A DNA stretch of 64,000 nucleotides from Mycolicibacterium chlorophenolicum (GCF_001044235.1 NZ_JYNL01000069.1:828780-892779), one strand, 5' to 3'. Shown: positions 44,155 to 54,318, counted from the first letter of the stretch. Program-made: numbers and translations. Notes: generated from the sequence alone by a model not told the origin.

Positions 44155-44603
44155 CAGCCACCCCCTCCGGCCGGTGCCGGTGCGGGCCCGGGTGCGGGGC
44201 CCGGCGCCGGTGCGGCCGCGGGACCGCCGTTGTGCGACGAACTCTGCGGCGCGGCAGCACTACTCGGCGCCGTCGGCAGGAACAGCGAGGTGAGGTCGGC
44301 GCCCGGCGCCAGCTGCGGCGGCGTGGTGCCGGGTGCGTTCTGCCACTGCAGGTACGGCACCGGGGTCTGGGCCTTGGCCTCCGTCGCCGGGGTGTCGTAG
44401 ATGATCTGACCCTTGTACGCGGTGATGCTGTTGATCGGATGGAACAGCAGCGGCGGGAAGTTCATCGCGATCCGCTTGAACACCGGGCCCATCCGCTGAC
44501 GGCAGATCTCCGCGCGCTTGTAGTTGTCCGGGTTGGCGCCGATGTCGAAGGTGCCACCGCAGATGAACTGCACCGGATTGGCGAAGTTGGGCAGCGTCAG
44601 CAG
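44154..44603 (-). pseudogene. mce4D: mce4D C-terminal part, out of frame with its N-terminal part
   Basis: 149 codons with clear family similarity from LLTLPNFANPVQFICGGTFD through TAYKGQIIYDTPATEAKAQT to the Pro/Ala/Gly-rich end. It lies one base out of register with the N-terminal part, which stops at 44597. Replacing GGCGCC with GGCGGCC at about 44604-44610 (minus strand) would rejoin them as GTVGGLLTLPNF, the Mce4D pattern. No start codon with a ribosome site stands before it. Its terminal ATGA overlap with mce4E is intact. Either a recent mutation or a sequencing error explains this. Confidence 0.8.
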
Positions 44604-45553
44604 GCGCCGACGGTGCCCTGGGCGGGGTTGTAGATGTTGTAGAAGTTCGCCAGGCCGTTCGGGGTGATGTGCAGGATCTGCTCGATGTCGTCGCTGTGCT
44701 CGGTGAGCAGATTGGTGAAATCGGTCAGCTTGGCGACCTGGTCGATCAGCGCCTTGTTGTTCTCGCCCAGCAGTCCCTTGACGTCGGAGAGCGCCTGGTT
44801 CAGCGTGCCCAGCGTGTTGTCCAGATCGGTGGAGCTGTCGGCGAGCACCTGGGACACCGACGCCACGTGGTTGGTGAACTGGACGATCTGCTGGTTGCTG
44901 TTCGACAGCGCGTTCACCAGCACCTGCAGATTGCGGACCGTGCCGAACAGATCGGTGCGGGAGTCGCCGAGCCGCCCCGCGGTCTGGGACAGTTCGCGGA
45001 TCGCCTGCCGGAACGAATCGCCGTTGCCGTCGAGGGTGTCGGCAGCCTGGTCCACGAACGCCTTGAGCGGTCCCTGCACCGAGTTCTGCTGCGGGCCCAG
45101 CTGCGAACTGAGCTGGGTCAGCTGCTCTTTGACCTCGTCCCACTCGACCGGCACGGCGGTGCGGTCCAGGCCGATCTCGGCGCCGTCGGCCATCACCGGG
45201 CCACCGGTGTAGGCGGGCGCGAGCTGAATGAAGCGCGCCGCCACCAGGTTCGGCGAGATGATCAGTGCCTGCGCGTTCGCCGGCAGCTTGATCCCGTCGT
45301 CGATGGACATGGTGATCTTGACGTCGTCGGCGCGGGGCTCGATCGAGTCGATGCGGCCCACCGGCACGCCGATCACGCGCACTTCGTCACCCGAGTACAG
45401 GCCGACCGCGGAGGAGAAGTAGGCGACGACCTTGTGCCCGGTGCGCGACGGCCACAGCAGATACACGCCGGACACCAGCACCGCGACGAGGACCACCGCC
45501 AGTGCGATGCGCAGCACGCGGCCTTTTCCGGAGTTCGACTTCTGGTCGGTCAT
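44597..45553 (-). CDS. mce4D: Mce4D N-terminal part, prematurely ended by a frameshift
   Basis: 318 aa against about 450-465 for the full protein. The N-terminal helix (IALAVVLVAVLVSGVYLLW), MCE domain at about 37-115 (GDEVRVIGVPVGRIDSIEP, NLVAARFIQLAP) and most of the coiled helical region are present. It runs in frame up to FYNIYNPAQGTVG, then reads Ala-Cys-stop. The lost part is the conserved PNFANP/CGG domain and Pro-rich tail found in the next frame. It might still enter the complex as a truncated subunit. Its ATG overlaps the mce4C stop. Confidence 0.88.
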   Translation of the reverse strand: MTDQKSNSGKGRVLRIALAVVLVAVLVSGVYLLWPSRTGHKVVAYFSSAVGLYSGDEVRVIGVPVGRIDSIEPRADDVKITMSIDDGIKLPANAQALIISPNLVAARFIQLAPAYTGGPVMADGAEIGLDRTAVPVEWDEVKEQLTQLSSQLGPQQNSVQGPLKAFVDQAADTLDGNGDSFRQAIRELSQTAGRLGDSRTDLFGTVRNLQVLVNALSNSNQQIVQFTNHVASVSQVLADSSTDLDNTLGTLNQALSDVKGLLGENNKALIDQVAKLTDFTNLLTEHSDDIEQILHITPNGLANFYNIYNPAQGTVGAC

Positions 45554-46608
45554 GGCGACTTCGGCCTGATGATGAGCCGCTCGGAGATGAATCCGCGCAG
45601 GTAGTCGGCCAGGCTGTCGGGCAGTTTGCCCGGCTGGAAGTAGGTGTCGAGCAGCACCTCGGACAGCGTTGCGGGCGGCAGGCCGTAGAGGTTGATCTGG
45701 AATCCGGGGCCCGATCCGACCACCTCGCCGAGGGCGGTGGCGTACGGCGGCAGCCGCTTGAGCGCCTCGCCGATGTGGTCACGACGCTCCAACAGGTTGT
45801 CCATCACCAGGTTCAGCTTCTCCAGGGCCGGGCCGAATTCGCGCTTGTTGTCGGCGACGAAGCCCGACAGTTGCGCCGAGACGTCGTCGATGCCCGCGAT
45901 CAGGTTGCTCAGCGCCTGACGGCGCTGGTCCAGGGCGGCGAACAGCATGTTGCCGTCGATGATGAGCTGATTGACCTGACCCGACCGCTGGGCCAGCGTG
46001 TCGGAGACCCGCTTCGCATGGGTCAGCAGCTGTTCGAGGGCCTCGTCGCGCTTGTTGAGGCTGCGCGACAGGCTGGTGACGCCGTCGAGAGCGCTGCGCA
46101 ACTGCGGTTTGGCGTCACGCAGTGAATCGGTGAGCGTCTGCAGCGCCTGCTCGAAGCGTGGCTTGTCCAACTCGCTGGCGTTCTGTCCGAGGTCCTGCAG
46201 CGCGGTGTTGAGCGTGTACGGAGTGGTGGTGCGGCCCAACGGGATCGACGTCACCGACCCGGCGCCCTTCGGGGTGACCGCCAGCGACTTCTCGCCGAGC
46301 ACGGTGTCGGTCTTGATCGCCACCAGCGACTGGTCGCCGACGCGGATCTTGCGGTCCACGGTGAACGCCACCTTCGCGGTGTCCCCCGCCAGCTCGACGC
46401 TCTTGACCTTGCCGACGTTGATGCCCGAGACGTTGACGTCGTTGCCCGGCGAGATGCCGCCGGCATCGGTGAAGAACGCCTCATAGGGCTTGCCCTGCGG
46501 CATGAACGGCAGGTTGCTGTAGCCGAACGAGACCAGCACCAGGCAGGCCACCAGCACGATGCCGAAGATGCCTGTGCGGAGCGGGTTTCCGCCCTCGGGG
46601 CTAGCCAT
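45550..46608 (-). CDS. mce4C: Mce family protein Mce4C
   Basis: 352 aa. N-terminal helix (GIFGIVLVACLVLVSFGY), MCE domain at about 38-115 (GNDVNVSGINVGKVKSVELA, VLGEKSLAVTPKG), and a helical tail ending at LIIRPKSP without the extra Cys domain. It overlaps mce4B and mce4D by a few bases, as expected for a co-translated set of channel subunits. Confidence 0.93.
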   Translation of the reverse strand: MASPEGGNPLRTGIFGIVLVACLVLVSFGYSNLPFMPQGKPYEAFFTDAGGISPGNDVNVSGINVGKVKSVELAGDTAKVAFTVDRKIRVGDQSLVAIKTDTVLGEKSLAVTPKGAGSVTSIPLGRTTTPYTLNTALQDLGQNASELDKPRFEQALQTLTDSLRDAKPQLRSALDGVTSLSRSLNKRDEALEQLLTHAKRVSDTLAQRSGQVNQLIIDGNMLFAALDQRRQALSNLIAGIDDVSAQLSGFVADNKREFGPALEKLNLVMDNLLERRDHIGEALKRLPPYATALGEVVGSGPGFQINLYGLPPATLSEVLLDTYFQPGKLPDSLADYLRGFISERLIIRPKSP

Positions 46609-47641
46609 TGTCGGAACACCTCCCCTTGGACGGGTCCGACGGTCCGCCGAACGGGATCAGGATGTCGCTACCCGCCGGGCCGTTGATCTTCATCCGGATG
46701 GAGCAGTAGTAGATGTTGAAGAACGATCCGTACGCGCCGAGAGCGTTGAGCCGCAGGTAGTTCTCTGCGAGCGGCTCGATCACCTTGTTGACGTCGCCCT
46801 TGCGTTCGTCGAGGCGCTGCGCCAGCGGGCGGACGTTCTCGAGCACGCCCTGCAGTGGCCGCCGGCTGTTCTGCAGCGTCTCGGTCAGGTCGTTGGTGGC
46901 CGAGGCGAGCGGGCTGATGGCACCGGCGATGGGGTCACGCCCCTCGGCCAGACCGGTCAGCAGTTTCTGCAGGCGGTCGACGGTGGCGTCGAACTGAGCG
47001 CCCTTCTCGTCGACGGTGCCCAGCACGGTGTTGAGGTCGTTGATCACGTCGCCGATCAGCTGGTCACGCGCCGACAGGTTCTGCGTGAAAGCGGCGGTGC
47101 TGGAGAGCATCTCAGACAGCGCGCCGCCCTGGCCCTGCAACAGCTCGATGATCGCGTTGCTGACCTCGTTGATCTTGTTCCCGTCGAGACCCTTGAACAC
47201 CGGACGCAGGCCGCCGAGGAGCGCGTCGAGATCCAGCGCCGGCGCGGTGTTGGTCAGCGTGCCGCCGGGCGGCACCTTCACCAGATCGCCTGGCCCGGAC
47301 ACGATCTCCAGGTAGCGGTCGCCGACCAGGTTCTCGTAGCGGACCACCGCCCGGGTCGACGTGTAGAGCTGATAGCGCTCGCTGAGGTTGAACGCCACGT
47401 CGACGGTGTTGTCGTCGTTGAGCGTGACGTCTTTGACGCTGCCCACCGGCACCCCGGCGATCCGGACGTCCTGACCCGCCTTCAGTCGCGACGCGTCGGT
47501 GAACGTCGCGTGGTAGTTCTTGTCCGATCCGAAGCGGAACTCCCCGAACACCACCACCAGCATCGCGCCCACCAGCAGCATGACCACGGTGAACACCCCG
47601 ACGTTGACCAGGATGCGGTTCTCCCTGTTGAGCCTGCTCAT
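46601..47641 (-). CDS. mce4B: Mce family protein Mce4B
   Basis: 346 aa from the ATG at 47641 (MSRLNRENRILVNVGVFTVV). Single membrane helix, MCE domain (GQDVRIAGVPVGSVKDVTL, VGDRYLEIVSGPG) at about 38-115, helical region, and a C-terminal Cys pair around YYCSIRMK and GRCSDN. The frame is open beyond the ATG but has no Mce similarity there. The ATG overlaps the mce4A stop (ATGA). Confidence 0.94.
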   Translation of the reverse strand: MSRLNRENRILVNVGVFTVVMLLVGAMLVVVFGEFRFGSDKNYHATFTDASRLKAGQDVRIAGVPVGSVKDVTLNDDNTVDVAFNLSERYQLYTSTRAVVRYENLVGDRYLEIVSGPGDLVKVPPGGTLTNTAPALDLDALLGGLRPVFKGLDGNKINEVSNAIIELLQGQGGALSEMLSSTAAFTQNLSARDQLIGDVINDLNTVLGTVDEKGAQFDATVDRLQKLLTGLAEGRDPIAGAISPLASATNDLTETLQNSRRPLQGVLENVRPLAQRLDERKGDVNKVIEPLAENYLRLNALGAYGSFFNIYYCSIRMKINGPAGSDILIPFGGPSDPSKGRCSDNG

Positions 47642-48843
47642 CAGAAATCGTCCCTTTCGGCGTATGCGCCGTTGAACAGGAACTGCAGGGTCGACGGTGC
47701 GTCGAACTGCAGCTCGGTGTTCGGCTGGAACGGCACGTAGGCGTTGTCGGTGACGAGGAACGGGGTGCGATACCAGCTGCCGCCGTACTGCTTGCTCGGA
47801 ACGTTCGGCAGGCCACGGCAATTCGGGCCGCCGGAGGCGTTGACGATGGGCAGGCTCTCCGGATAGGTGTACGCCGGCGCGCCGGGGAGGAAGTTCGACG
47901 AGACGAACAGGCCGGGCCGGATGCCGCCGATGATCGGCGCGAACCGGTCGATGGCGTTCGAGGTGCCCTGGAGCACGCAGCCGATCTCCGGTGAGTATTC
48001 GCCGGCCACCCGTAGCGGCGCCCGCAACCGCTGGATCGCGGCGATGAAGTCGTTCGCACCGGGCTCCAGCGTGTCCGCCGCGTTGTTGCCCAGGCCGGTG
48101 GCGGCCAGCAGCGTCGCGTTGAGGTTGTCCTGTTCCTCGACCACGGTCCGGCTGATCGCCGGCGCGTTGTCGAACACCTTCACCAGGTCGGGTGCGGCGT
48201 CGCCGTAGATGTTGGTGACGATGGCGGTCTTGCGGAAGTCGTCCTGCAGCGTCGGCAGCTTCGGGTTCAGTTGCTGGAGATAGTAATTCAGTCCCGACAG
48301 GCCGGCGCCCAGGTCGTCGCCGTGGCCGCGCAGGCCCTCGGCCAGCGCGGAGAGCGTGGCGTTCAGGTTCACCGGGTCGATCTTGCCGAGCACGTCGCTG
48401 AGGGTCTGGAACAGCGTGTTGACCTCGAGTTGGACGTCCTGGGCGCGCACCTCGGTCCCCGGTCGCAGCGACGTCTTGTCGGGATCCGACGGGGTCAGGA
48501 ACTCCACGGACTTGGCGCCGAAGATCGTGTTGCCCGCGATGCGGACCGTGGCGTTGGACGGGATGTAGCGAAGGTCGCCGCGGTTGATGGCCAGCGTCAG
48601 TTTGGCGTCGTCCCCGGCGTATTCGATCGACTCGACCTGGCCGACCTGCAGGCCGCGGTACTTGACCTTGGCCTTGGTCTCCATCACCAGGCCCGCGCGC
48701 GGCGACAGGATCGTCACCTTGTCGGTGGGCGTGAACGCCGCGGTATAGGACAGGTAGGTGAACACCGCCGCGGCAAGCACCAGCGCAGCGAGGATCGCCG
48801 CAGCGATCCTCACGTGGCTGCGCTTGGCGTCACCGTTGGCCAT
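47641..48843 (-). CDS. mce4A: Mce family protein Mce4A
   Basis: 400 aa, the same length as M. tuberculosis Mce4A. N-terminal helix (IAAAILAALVLAAAVFTYL), MCE domain at about 42-118 (AKVKYRGLQVGQVESIEYAG, IFGAKSVEFLTP), helical region, and a C-terminal part with IGCVLQGTSNAIDRFAPII and GGPNCRGLPNVP (conserved Cys). It is the first channel subunit after the two permeases. Together these import cholesterol and related sterols. Confidence 0.96.
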   Translation of the reverse strand: MANGDAKRSHVRIAAAILAALVLAAAVFTYLSYTAAFTPTDKVTILSPRAGLVMETKAKVKYRGLQVGQVESIEYAGDDAKLTLAINRGDLRYIPSNATVRIAGNTIFGAKSVEFLTPSDPDKTSLRPGTEVRAQDVQLEVNTLFQTLSDVLGKIDPVNLNATLSALAEGLRGHGDDLGAGLSGLNYYLQQLNPKLPTLQDDFRKTAIVTNIYGDAAPDLVKVFDNAPAISRTVVEEQDNLNATLLAATGLGNNAADTLEPGANDFIAAIQRLRAPLRVAGEYSPEIGCVLQGTSNAIDRFAPIIGGIRPGLFVSSNFLPGAPAYTYPESLPIVNASGGPNCRGLPNVPSKQYGGSWYRTPFLVTDNAYVPFQPNTELQFDAPSTLQFLFNGAYAERDDF

Positions 48844-48855
48844 CGATGTCCTGTC

Positions 48856-49698
48856 TTATCCGGAGAGGTTGAAGTTGCCCGAGGCGCCGTAGACGGCCAG
48901 GGAGATGAACAGCACGATCGTCACGACGACGATCAGCGAGGTGCGCACGGCCTGACCCACGGCGATGCCCACGCCGACCGGGCCGCCGGAGGCGTTGTAG
49001 CCGTAATAGGTGTGCACGAGCATCACCGCGATCGACATGACGATGGCCTGCAGGAACGACCACAGCAGATCGCTGGGCACCAGGAACGTGTTGAAGTAGT
49101 GGTCGTAGAGGCCCGCGGACTGGCCGTTGATGTAGACGGTGGTGAACCGGGCGGCGAAGAACGCCGCGAGCACCGACAGCGCGTAGAGCGGGACGATCGC
49201 GATCAGCCCGGCGATCAGCCGGGTGGAGACGAGATACGAGACCGAGTGCACGGCCATCGATTCGACGGCGTCGATCTCCTCGGCGACCCGCATGGCGCCC
49301 AGTTGGGCGGTGGCGCCGGCGCCGATCGTCGCCGCGAGCGCGATGCCGGCGATCACCGGGGCGACGATGCGCACGTTGAGGAAGGCCGAGAGGAACCCGG
49401 TGAGGGCCTCGATGCCGATGTTGCCCAGCGACGAGTAGCCCTGCACGGCGATGACGCCGCCGGAGGCCAGCGTCATGAACGCCGCGACACCGACCGTCCC
49501 GCCGATCATCACGAGCGCGCCGGTGCCCATCGTCATCTCGGCGATCAGCCGCACGGTCTCGCGCCGGTAGCGGGTGACCGCGTTGGGGATGTAGCGCACC
49601 GATTCGCCGTAGAACAGCGCCTGCTCACCCACGGTGTCCACCATGCGCGGCACCCCGCGGAAAGCGCGCCGCAGCCGCAGCGTGACGTCGTAACTCAC
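48856..49698 (-). CDS. yrbE4B: Mce4 permease YrbE4B (MlaE family)
   Basis: 280 aa with about five to six membrane helices (for example MTLASGGVIAVQGYSSLGNI, IVAPVIAGIALAATIGAGAT, IIALVPLYALSVLAAFFA-like). The cytoplasmic coupling motif EExDA is in RVAEEIDAVESMAV and contacts the MceG ATPase. No mceG gene is in the window, as usual, since one ATPase serves several Mce systems. The start overlaps the yrbE4A stop. Confidence 0.93.
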   Translation of the reverse strand: MSYDVTLRLRRAFRGVPRMVDTVGEQALFYGESVRYIPNAVTRYRRETVRLIAEMTMGTGALVMIGGTVGVAAFMTLASGGVIAVQGYSSLGNIGIEALTGFLSAFLNVRIVAPVIAGIALAATIGAGATAQLGAMRVAEEIDAVESMAVHSVSYLVSTRLIAGLIAIVPLYALSVLAAFFAARFTTVYINGQSAGLYDHYFNTFLVPSDLLWSFLQAIVMSIAVMLVHTYYGYNASGGPVGVGIAVGQAVRTSLIVVVTIVLFISLAVYGASGNFNLSG

Positions 49699-50459
49699 CG
49701 TGCCAGCACCCGCACCCCGACAGCCGTCATGATCACGTTGATCACGAACAGGCAGATGAACGCGTAGACCACGGTCTCGTTGACCGCGTTGCCGACCCCT
49801 TTGGGGCCGCCTTTGACCGTGAGCCCGCGGTAGCAGCCCACCAGCCCGGCGACCACACCGAACAGCAGCGCCTTGATCTCGGCGAGGACCAACTCCCCCA
49901 GACCGGTCAGCACGGTCAGCCCGTTGATGAAGGCGCCCGGATTGACCCCCTGCAGGAAGACCGAGAAGACGTAGCCGCCGGACAGGCCGATCAGGCAGAC
50001 CAGACCGTTGAGCAGCAGCGCCACGAACGTCGACGCCAGCACGCGAGGCACGACCAAACGCTGGATGGGGTCGATGCCCAGCACCCGCATCGCGTCGATC
50101 TCCTCGCGGATGGTGCGCGCACCGAGGTCGGCACAGATGGCCGTGGCCCCCGCCCCGGCGACCACCAGCACCGTCACCACCGGGCCGAGCTGGGTGATGG
50201 TGCCGAACGCCGTGCCGGCCCCCGACAGGTCGGCCGCGCCGATCTCGCGCAGCAGGATGTTGAGCGTGAACGCCACCAGCACCGTGAACGGGATCGCCAC
50301 CAGCAGTGTCGGCACCAGCGACACGCGGGCGATCATCCAGGTCTGGTCGAGGAACTCACGAAACTGGAACGGGCGGCGGAAGGTCTTGACGAAGGTGTCC
50401 AAGGACATCTCGACGAACCCGCCCACGGCCCGCGCGGGCGCCGCAAGCTGTTCGATCAA
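49695..50459 (-). CDS. yrbE4A: Mce4 permease YrbE4A (MlaE family)
   Basis: 254 aa, first gene of the leftward mce4 operon. Helices include VPTLLVAIPFTVLVAFTLNI, VVTVLVVAGAGATAICADLG and VALLLNGLVCLIGLSGGYVF. The coupling motif is TIREEIDAMRVLGIDPIQR. Start: TTG at 50459 with GGAG about seven bases upstream (GGAGCAGAGG). It pairs with YrbE4B as the membrane core. Two KstR-type sites lie in the 260-bp region upstream. Confidence 0.94.
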   Translation of the reverse strand: MIEQLAAPARAVGGFVEMSLDTFVKTFRRPFQFREFLDQTWMIARVSLVPTLLVAIPFTVLVAFTLNILLREIGAADLSGAGTAFGTITQLGPVVTVLVVAGAGATAICADLGARTIREEIDAMRVLGIDPIQRLVVPRVLASTFVALLLNGLVCLIGLSGGYVFSVFLQGVNPGAFINGLTVLTGLGELVLAEIKALLFGVVAGLVGCYRGLTVKGGPKGVGNAVNETVVYAFICLFVINVIMTAVGVRVLAR

Positions 50460-50587
50460 CCTCTGCTCCGATCTCGGTCCAGGGCACCGACGACGTGCGC
50501 GTTGGCGAACTCATGTAACGAAGCCGTCCGCGACGGAATCCCACCCTTGTGCTCAACGATGCTCTTCGTGAGCCGGATCATACTAAC

Positions 50588-50601
50588 TAGAACACGTTCG
50601 C
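50588..50601. promoter_or_regulatory. KstR-type site (one mismatch) before mce4
   Basis: TAGAAC-AC-GTTCGC fits TNNAACNNGTTNNA except the last base. It is 129 bp upstream of yrbE4A and shares its first ten bases with the stronger site at 50676. Confidence 0.6.
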
Positions 50602-50675
50602 CGTGTCAAAGTCCGGCAAATAGGCCCAAGTTGTTATGTCTGCCCAGCTCAGAGCCAGTGTGATCCACGTCATTC

Positions 50676-50689
50676 TAGAACACGTTCTA
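50676..50689. promoter_or_regulatory. KstR-type operator, strongest in window
   Basis: TAGAAC-AC-GTTCTA has perfect six-base arms (seven with flanking C/G) and fits the KstR consensus fully. It lies between hsd4A and yrbE4A, and should control the mce4 operon. Confidence 0.75.
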
Positions 50690-50719
50690 GTCGGTGTACA
50701 GCCCTGACAACCAAGACTG

Positions 50720-51628
50720 TCAGTCTCTGTCCCCGAGCCCCATCGCCGCCGAGAAACTCTTCTCCGGATCGCGATCAGCAAAGTAATTCTGCAAGGTCGC
50801 TGAAAGCGCTGACGGATCCCATTCGTCGCCGTCTGCACTGAACTGTTTCTCTGCCGTCGGCGCCGCGAGAAGCGTCACCGTCGGACCATAGACGATGAAC
50901 AGCTGTCCGTTGACGGCTTCGGCCGCAGGCGAGGCCAGGAATCGGACCAGGTTGACCACGTGCTCGGGCGACAGCGGGTCCACCGCGCCGTCGTCGAGTT
51001 CGGGCGCGTCGCCGAACACGCCCGCGGTCATGGCGGTGCGGGCGCGCGGGGCGATCGCGTTGGCGCGCACGCCGAAGCGGCCGAGCGCGCGGGCCGCCGA
51101 CAGCGTCAACGCCGTGATCCCGGCCTTGGCCGCACCGTAGTTGGGCTGCCCGATCGGGCCGGACAGACCCGCCTCCGACGACGTGTTGATGATCCGCCCG
51201 TACACCTGGCCATCGCCGGCCTTGGCCTTGGACCGCCAATAGGTGGCCGCGTTGCGGGTCAGCAGGAAATGGCCGCGCAGATGCACGGCGATGACCGCAT
51301 CCCACTCCTCGTCGGTCATGTTGAACAGGATGCGATCCCGGGTGATGCCGGCGTTGTTGACGACGATGCCCAGGCCGCCGAGTCCCTCGGCGGTCTCGAC
51401 GAGCTCGTCGGCGGTCGAGCGCTCACTGATGTCGCCGGCAACGGCGACGCCCTTCGAGCCCGCACCGGCGATCTCGTCGAGAACGTCGGAGCGGTCGAGT
51501 GCCGGGGCGATGTCATTGACGACGACGGTGGCGCCGGCCCGGGCGAGTCCGATGGCTTCGGCACGGCCCAGGCCGGCGGCGGCGCCGGTGACGACCGCGA
51601 CGCGGCCGGACAGATCGATGTCGGTCAA
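50720..51628 (-). CDS. hsd4A: SDR: 17-beta-hydroxysteroid/beta-hydroxyacyl-CoA dehydrogenase (Hsd4A-like)
   Basis: 302 aa, Rv3502c-like. Cofactor loop VTGAAAGLGRAEAIGL, VVNDIAP (Asp, NAD use), VVNNAGITRD, catalytic Ser in NTSSEAGL, YxxxK in NYGAAKAGI. The longer C-terminal part (after FIVYGPTVTLL) is typical of the hydroxyacyl-CoA dehydrogenase branch. In mycobacteria this enzyme oxidises a sterol side-chain beta-hydroxyacyl-CoA and can also act on 17-hydroxysteroids. Start TTG at 51628 with AGAGG upstream. It follows fdxD by 13 bp. Confidence 0.88.
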   Translation of the reverse strand: MTDIDLSGRVAVVTGAAAGLGRAEAIGLARAGATVVVNDIAPALDRSDVLDEIAGAGSKGVAVAGDISERSTADELVETAEGLGGLGIVVNNAGITRDRILFNMTDEEWDAVIAVHLRGHFLLTRNAATYWRSKAKAGDGQVYGRIINTSSEAGLSGPIGQPNYGAAKAGITALTLSAARALGRFGVRANAIAPRARTAMTAGVFGDAPELDDGAVDPLSPEHVVNLVRFLASPAAEAVNGQLFIVYGPTVTLLAAPTAEKQFSADGDEWDPSALSATLQNYFADRDPEKSFSAAMGLGDRD

Positions 51629-51641
51629 CTTATGAATACCT

Positions 51642-51833
51642 CTAGTCGTGTCGGATCAGGGCGGCGCGCGGGCACTCGGCGACGGCCTGCTCGGCCACCG
51701 CCTCCTCGTCGGCGGGAACGGGGTCGGCCTTCACCACCGCGTAGTCCTCGTCGTCGAGCTCGAACAGGTCGGGGGCTATTCCGACGCAGACGGCGTTGCC
51801 TTCACAACGGTCACGATCCACTTCCACTCGCAT
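51642..51833 (-). CDS. fdxD: 3Fe-4S ferredoxin FdxD
   Basis: 63 aa. Cluster ligands are CEGNAVC and ECPRAA; the central Cys of a 4Fe-4S motif is replaced by Ala (at GNAVC), so it holds a 3Fe-4S cluster and should pass single electrons to a P450 or oxygenase. Strong ribosome site AGGAGG before the ATG at 51833. First gene of the leftward fdxD-hsd4A unit, with a KstR-type site 77 bp upstream shared with the divergent fadE26 operon. Confidence 0.92.
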   Translation of the reverse strand: MRVEVDRDRCEGNAVCVGIAPDLFELDDEDYAVVKADPVPADEEAVAEQAVAECPRAALIRHD

Positions 51834-51909
51834 GACAACCTCCTGACGGTCCTTCGCTGACGGGCGCTGCGCGGAGCACCCAGTGTGGCACCACCCTGGA
51901 CCCCAAGAC

Positions 51910-51923
51910 TAGAACGTGTTACA
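51910..51923. promoter_or_regulatory. KstR-type operator between fdxD and fadE26
   Basis: TAGAAC-GT-GTTACA fits TNNAACNNGTTNNA at all fixed positions. It sits in the 170-bp divergent region and probably controls both directions. Confidence 0.7.
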
Positions 51924-52003
51924 ACCGGGGAAGACCTGAGGTGTTCACATGGGCATCCGGGATGGCACCGGGATACAGGCTCGCAGACTAGTGAGGACGC
52001 GCG

Positions 52004-53185
<1,182 letters not shown>

Positions 53186-53198
53186 GGAGACGTCCCGG

Positions 53199-54308
53199 AT
53201 GGACTTCACGACCACAGAGGCCAGCGAGGATCTCGGCGGCCTGGTGCGCACCATCACCGAGTCGATCTGCACGCCCGAGCATCAGCGCGCACTCGACGGC
53301 CTCGGCCCCGACGCGGGCGGGCGGTTCGACCGTGATCTCTGGAGCAAGCTGATCGACGCCGACATCCTGTCCACCACGTCGCCGGAGTCGTTGGGCGGTG
53401 GCGGTTTCGGGGTGCTGGAGGAGGTCGCGGTACTGGTGGCGCTGGGCCGTCAACTGGCCGCGGTGCCCTACCTCGAATCGGTGGTGCTCGGCGCGGGTGC
53501 GCTCGCCACGTTCGGCTCCGAGGCGCTGCAGCAGGAGTGGGCGGCACCGGCGATCGGGGGCGAGAAGATCCTCACGATCGCGCTCGACGGCGAGATGGGT
53601 GAGGGTCCGGTCCGTGCGCAGGCCACCGGGTCGGGCTTCACGCTCACCGGGACGCGCACCCTGGTCGCCTACGGGCCGCACGCCGACGCCTTCCTGGTGC
53701 CGGCCGAAACCGATTCGGGTACCGGCGTTTTCGTCGTCGCCGCGACGGACCCCGGTGTCACGGTGACGGCGCTGGACACCACAGGACACGGCAGCGTCGG
53801 CGCGCTGGAGCTGCACGGTGTCGAGGTGGCCGCCAAGCGCCGGGTCGGCGGGGCCGAGGTGCGGGACTGGCTGGTCACCCGCGCCGCGCTGGGCCGCAGC
53901 GCCTACCAGCTGGGCGTGTTGGAGCGGGCGCTCGAGCTCACCGCGGTCTACGCGCGCGAGCGTGAGCAGTTCGACCGGCCGATCGGCAGTTTCCAGGCGG
54001 TGTCCTCGCGGCTGGCCGACGGCTACATCGACATCAAGGGGCTGCGGCTGACCCTCACGCAGGCGGCGTGGCGGCTCTCCGAAGATCTGCCGGCCGACGT
54101 CGACGTCGCCAGTGCGGCGTTCTGGGCGGCCGAGGCGGGCCACCGGGTGGCGCACACCACGGTGCACGTGCACGGCGGTGTCGGCATCGACACCGACCAT
54201 CCGGTGCACCGCTACTTCCTCGCTGCCAAGCAGACCGAGTTCGCGCTCGGCGGGGCGACGGGGCAACTGCTCCGCATCGGCCGCGAGCTGGCCGACACCC
54301 CGGCCTGA
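53199..54308 (+). CDS. fadE27: Acyl-CoA dehydrogenase partner FadE27 (ChsE5-like)
   Basis: 369 aa. It has the acyl-CoA dehydrogenase C-terminal helices (REREQFDRPIGSFQAVSSRL, VHVHGGVGIDTDHPVHRYF) but lacks an EPGxGSD motif in the middle domain, where it reads LDGEMGEGPVRAQATGSG. This agrees with its role as the second subunit in a heterotetramer with half the usual FAD sites. It is 13 bp after fadE26 and 10 bp before fadD17. Confidence 0.92.
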   Translation: MDFTTTEASEDLGGLVRTITESICTPEHQRALDGLGPDAGGRFDRDLWSKLIDADILSTTSPESLGGGGFGVLEEVAVLVALGRQLAAVPYLESVVLGAGALATFGSEALQQEWAAPAIGGEKILTIALDGEMGEGPVRAQATGSGFTLTGTRTLVAYGPHADAFLVPAETDSGTGVFVVAATDPGVTVTALDTTGHGSVGALELHGVEVAAKRRVGGAEVRDWLVTRAALGRSAYQLGVLERALELTAVYAREREQFDRPIGSFQAVSSRLADGYIDIKGLRLTLTQAAWRLSEDLPADVDVASAAFWAAEAGHRVAHTTVHVHGGVGIDTDHPVHRYFLAAKQTEFALGGATGQLLRIGRELADTPA

Positions 54309-54318
54309 GTCGGCCGCG

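Noticed and set aside
44590..44615. Programmed -1 frameshift to make full-length Mce4D
   Set aside because: No X-XXY-YYZ slippery site or downstream hairpin is visible, and a one-base loss in a GGCGGCC run explains it more simply.
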